This document shows, one piece after another, positions 23,071 to 24,805 of a stretch of DNA of 24,805 nucleotides. The notes beneath the pieces are model-generated. The model was not told the origin of the DNA and did no database searches. It saw nothing but the letters and a program-made list of their open reading frames with translations. Position 1 is the stretch's first letter; every line of letters starts with the position of its first letter. Position numbers and translations under genes: made by a program. The stretch covers positions 1-24,805 of the IMG/VR virus record IMGVR_UViG_3300030102_000211; one strand, written 5' to 3'. This stretch comes from a virus.

Positions 23071-23954
23071 TAGATTTCTTTCTTTTTTAATCTAGTGTAC
23101 CATGTCTTAGGTGGGTTCTTAGCCTGTGAAGTGACCTTTTCTCGTAGGATTGCATCAGGCCAACAGTGTGCGCGATAACCACAGAAACCACACACACGAG
23201 GCAGTATCTTATTCCCCGTCTTAATAATCTGTCCTTGTCTACGATAAGTCTCGTCCTCTGGTTCAAACTTTACAAACGGTGCGTTAGGGTCATTCAGTAC
23301 CTTTACACGACGCTTTGCTTCTTCTAAGTACTTGTGTTTATCTGTATCGTGCCACTCAGGAACAGGAACTTCAAGTATTTCTCCAGATGACTTGTTTACG
23401 ACTAGCCAACCACCAAACGGCATATCCATTGCTTCACCATACAGAAAGCCCTGCATGATGTACCCAAACGGGTCTTCATCAAGCAACTTTTCGTACCCAC
23501 CAATCCACTTATTTTTAAACGCCCAATCACTGGCAGACTTAATATCCCACACCCTGTCAATGCCCATAGAATCGCGCAGGATAAGGTCAAGTGTACCTCT
23601 GACTATATACCCATCAAGATGTAAAGAACAACGCTCCTGTGCGCCTCTGATGTCTGCACCAGACTCTCGCAATATTAGCATCACTGCTGCTTCTGTCAGG
23701 TCACCAAACAGAAAGCGGAACACAGCATTGTATTCCATATCCTCTTTGATACCATCTCTATCCAGCATCTGCTGACACATGGGACGACCAAGACCAGACA
23801 TGCGAACGTACCATTCGCGCTTTTCACGTTTTAATTGTTTGGCGGCAGCTTCACGACAGTCTTTTTCAAATTCCTCAAGTGAAGCAGGGGAGACATCAAG
23901 TTCCCCCCTGCTTGCTTTATCCAAAAAGTCTTGGATATTAAGCAGCGTCAACAT
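23070..23954 (-). CDS. Cas4/RecB-like exonuclease with iron-sulphur cysteines
   Basis: A 294-residue PD-(D/E)XK exonuclease. The nuclease signature is in order: Glu88 (GDLTEAAVM), Asp123 (RGTLDLIL), Asp137-Ile-Lys139 (WDIKSAS), and Gln168 in YIMQGFLYGEA. Cys60 and the C-terminal set Cys255-x2-Cys258-x5-Cys264 (CGFCGYRAHC) have the exact arrangement by which Cas4 proteins bind a 4Fe-4S cluster. It probably acts as a 5'-3' or DNA-end exonuclease, filling the place of T7 gp6 in breaking down host DNA and in recombination. It has no CRISPR genes around it. It overlaps the upstream gene by 17 bp; no clear ribosome site is seen, so coupling is likely. A single-strand annealing role together with the upstream protein is possible. 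Confidence 0.88.
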   Translation of the reverse strand: MLTLLNIQDFLDKASRGELDVSPASLEEFEKDCREAAAKQLKREKREWYVRMSGLGRPMCQQMLDRDGIKEDMEYNAVFRFLFGDLTEAAVMLILRESGADIRGAQERCSLHLDGYIVRGTLDLILRDSMGIDRVWDIKSASDWAFKNKWIGGYEKLLDEDPFGYIMQGFLYGEAMDMPFGGWLVVNKSSGEILEVPVPEWHDTDKHKYLEEAKRRVKVLNDPNAPFVKFEPEDETYRRQGQIIKTGNKILPRVCGFCGYRAHCWPDAILREKVTSQAKNPPKTWYTRLKKKEI

Positions 23955-24783
23955 CAGTAAAGTCGTCTGCTAAGTCAAAGTCTCCGCCACCCGTCATATT
24001 ATTTAACTTAGTAGCTTCACGATTCTGCTCCATCACATAATTATTATGTGCAGATACAGTTTCAGCAAACATACCCATCAGTTGCTTATCAGCCTCAGTT
24101 ATTGGTACTTCACCGTGCAAAGTCGGTACGGGAATCCAGTAAGTGACACTGCCCTTCTTTGCCTTTGATGTTGCAAGATTAACCATCTGGCGTTGCATCA
24201 GCTTCTTTTGACGGGACAGCCCATCAATAAAATCACCAATCGGCTTGTATCCCGAACGTTTAAAGTACGCCACAACAGGCTGGGCATCCAGAGTCACTTC
24301 CGTGCCATCTGCAGCGTTAAACGTACCTGACAGTTGACCGTAAATTACCTGATTACAGACGACGGCACGAGAACGCATTTGCGCCTCTTCAGATGCAGTC
24401 TCTTCTTCATCACGAGACAAGCGACCACACTTATTCTTTCCTTCCGTATCAGGAAACTCTCCAGATATCGTAGGCTTCTGGACAGACTTACATTTAAAAG
24501 CCCCCTCGTCTGCGTCCCACAAACTATATTCGAAAGTACGCAATATAGGACGTAACTGCACAGTAGGAGCGTACAAGAACCTACCGTCCACGTACACCTT
24601 CCAATCCCCTCTCGTAAGAGCAAGTCCCTCTTCCGTTTCCATATCGTAGTTTATATTTAGTCGTGGTAGGCCCGTCTGCCTCTGCTGAGTCTGTTGACCA
24701 GAAGCTGCCATCAAAGCAGTTTCGTCATCAGAGTTAAACGCTGCTACCAAAGAGTCCAATTCAATATTTACAAGATTTCCCAT
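23938..24783 (-). CDS. Candidate single-stranded DNA-binding protein
   Basis: A 281-residue protein. The ATG at 24783 has GGAG 6 bp upstream (24790-24793) and is preferred to an in-frame ATG 12 bp further up that has no usable spacing; an in-frame stop at 24802-24804 shows the gene is complete. After a Gln-rich linker (SGQQTQQRQTGLPRLNINY) comes a beta-rich core (GDWKVYVDGRFLYAPTVQLR, VVCNQVIYGQLSGTF, VVAYFKRSGYKPIG, YWIPVPTLHGEVPI). The C-terminus is a short acidic tail (DFDLADDFTDVDAA), as in phage ssDNA-binding proteins, which use it to recruit partners. The position just before an exonuclease supports that role. Two cysteines with a third nearby (FKCKSV, NKCGRL, VVCNQV) could bind metal. 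The assignment is by layout, not by a decisive motif. Confidence 0.6.
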   Translation of the reverse strand: MGNLVNIELDSLVAAFNSDDETALMAASGQQTQQRQTGLPRLNINYDMETEEGLALTRGDWKVYVDGRFLYAPTVQLRPILRTFEYSLWDADEGAFKCKSVQKPTISGEFPDTEGKNKCGRLSRDEEETASEEAQMRSRAVVCNQVIYGQLSGTFNAADGTEVTLDAQPVVAYFKRSGYKPIGDFIDGLSRQKKLMQRQMVNLATSKAKKGSVTYWIPVPTLHGEVPITEADKQLMGMFAETVSAHNNYVMEQNREATKLNNMTGGGDFDLADDFTDVDAA

Positions 24784-24789
24784 TCGATT

Positions 24790-24793
24790 CTCC
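24790..24793 (-). promoter_or_regulatory. Ribosome site that decides the start of the ssDNA-binding candidate
   Basis: GGAG on the minus strand is 6 bp before the ATG at 24783 and lies inside the alternative longer frame that starts at 24795. Confidence 0.65.
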
Positions 24794-24805
24794 ATTTCCG
24801 ATTAG

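Noticed and set aside
23070-23954. Cas4 as part of a CRISPR-Cas system
   Set aside because: There is no Cas1, Cas2 or repeat array in the window; free-standing Cas4-like exonucleases are common in phage replication modules.

Overview
The window is a stretch of a tailed double-stranded DNA phage genome, most like a short-tailed (podovirus-type) phage of a marine bacterium. Three things point there. A T7 gp11-like tail adaptor sits next to a gp12-like nozzle protein. Three very large proteins follow the tail fibres, where T7-type phages keep their internal virion (ejection) proteins. The opposite strand carries a replication and nucleotide module: a candidate ssDNA-binding protein, a Cas4-like exonuclease, a T7 endonuclease I-type resolvase, a DUF3310 protein and a B12-dependent ribonucleotide reductase. 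Many of the small proteins (the 'MSTLKA...HGDLA' fibre-tip proteins, the 'MMYGG' protein, the 'KKSQRSLKAWTKQKWRTKSGKP' protein) are of kinds I associate from memory with uncultured marine phages. A host among marine Alphaproteobacteria is plausible but is not shown by the sequence.

Layout, plus strand (1-18647). The left edge holds a gene cut by the window that encodes a membrane-anchored protein, then two small proteins, one with a C-terminal membrane helix. A good sigma70-type promoter (1046-1074) lies in the only notable gap. Behind it comes one unbroken, tightly overlapping run: two small cytoplasmic proteins, tail adaptor, tail nozzle, long repeat-containing tail fibre, three tandem fibre-associated paralogues that share a C-terminal HGDLA, two fibre-region accessory proteins (the second resembling a tail-assembly chaperone), four internal or virion-associated proteins plus the 1491-residue giant, and a small Met/Gly/Tyr-repeat protein.

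Layout, minus strand (24783 down to 18631). Reading in the direction of transcription: candidate ssDNA-binding protein, Cas4-like exonuclease, hypothetical protein, endonuclease I-like resolvase, hypothetical protein, DUF3310 protein, class II ribonucleotide reductase, two tiny membrane proteins, a PD-(D/E)XK nuclease and a 72-residue hypothetical. The genes are joined by ATGA, TAATG or GTGA overlaps, so translational coupling is likely throughout. This arm would degrade and recycle host DNA, make deoxynucleotides, recombine phage DNA and resolve branches; the plus-strand arm builds the particle.

The two arms run towards each other and their last genes overlap tail to tail by 17 bp (18631-18647). 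I see no classical terminator there, only a 10-bp inverted repeat about 45 bp further on. The window has no non-coding stretch longer than about 30 bp, and I see no tRNA, rRNA, CRISPR array, insertion sequence, integrase or attachment site. No terminase, portal, capsid, DNA polymerase, RNA polymerase or endolysin is recognised; if present they lie outside. I found no clear undescribed defence or regulatory system. The most unusual points are the shared gene ends of the fibre-tip cassettes, the sugar-binding-like insert in the tail adaptor, the MMYGGM repeat protein and the terminator-less convergent junction.
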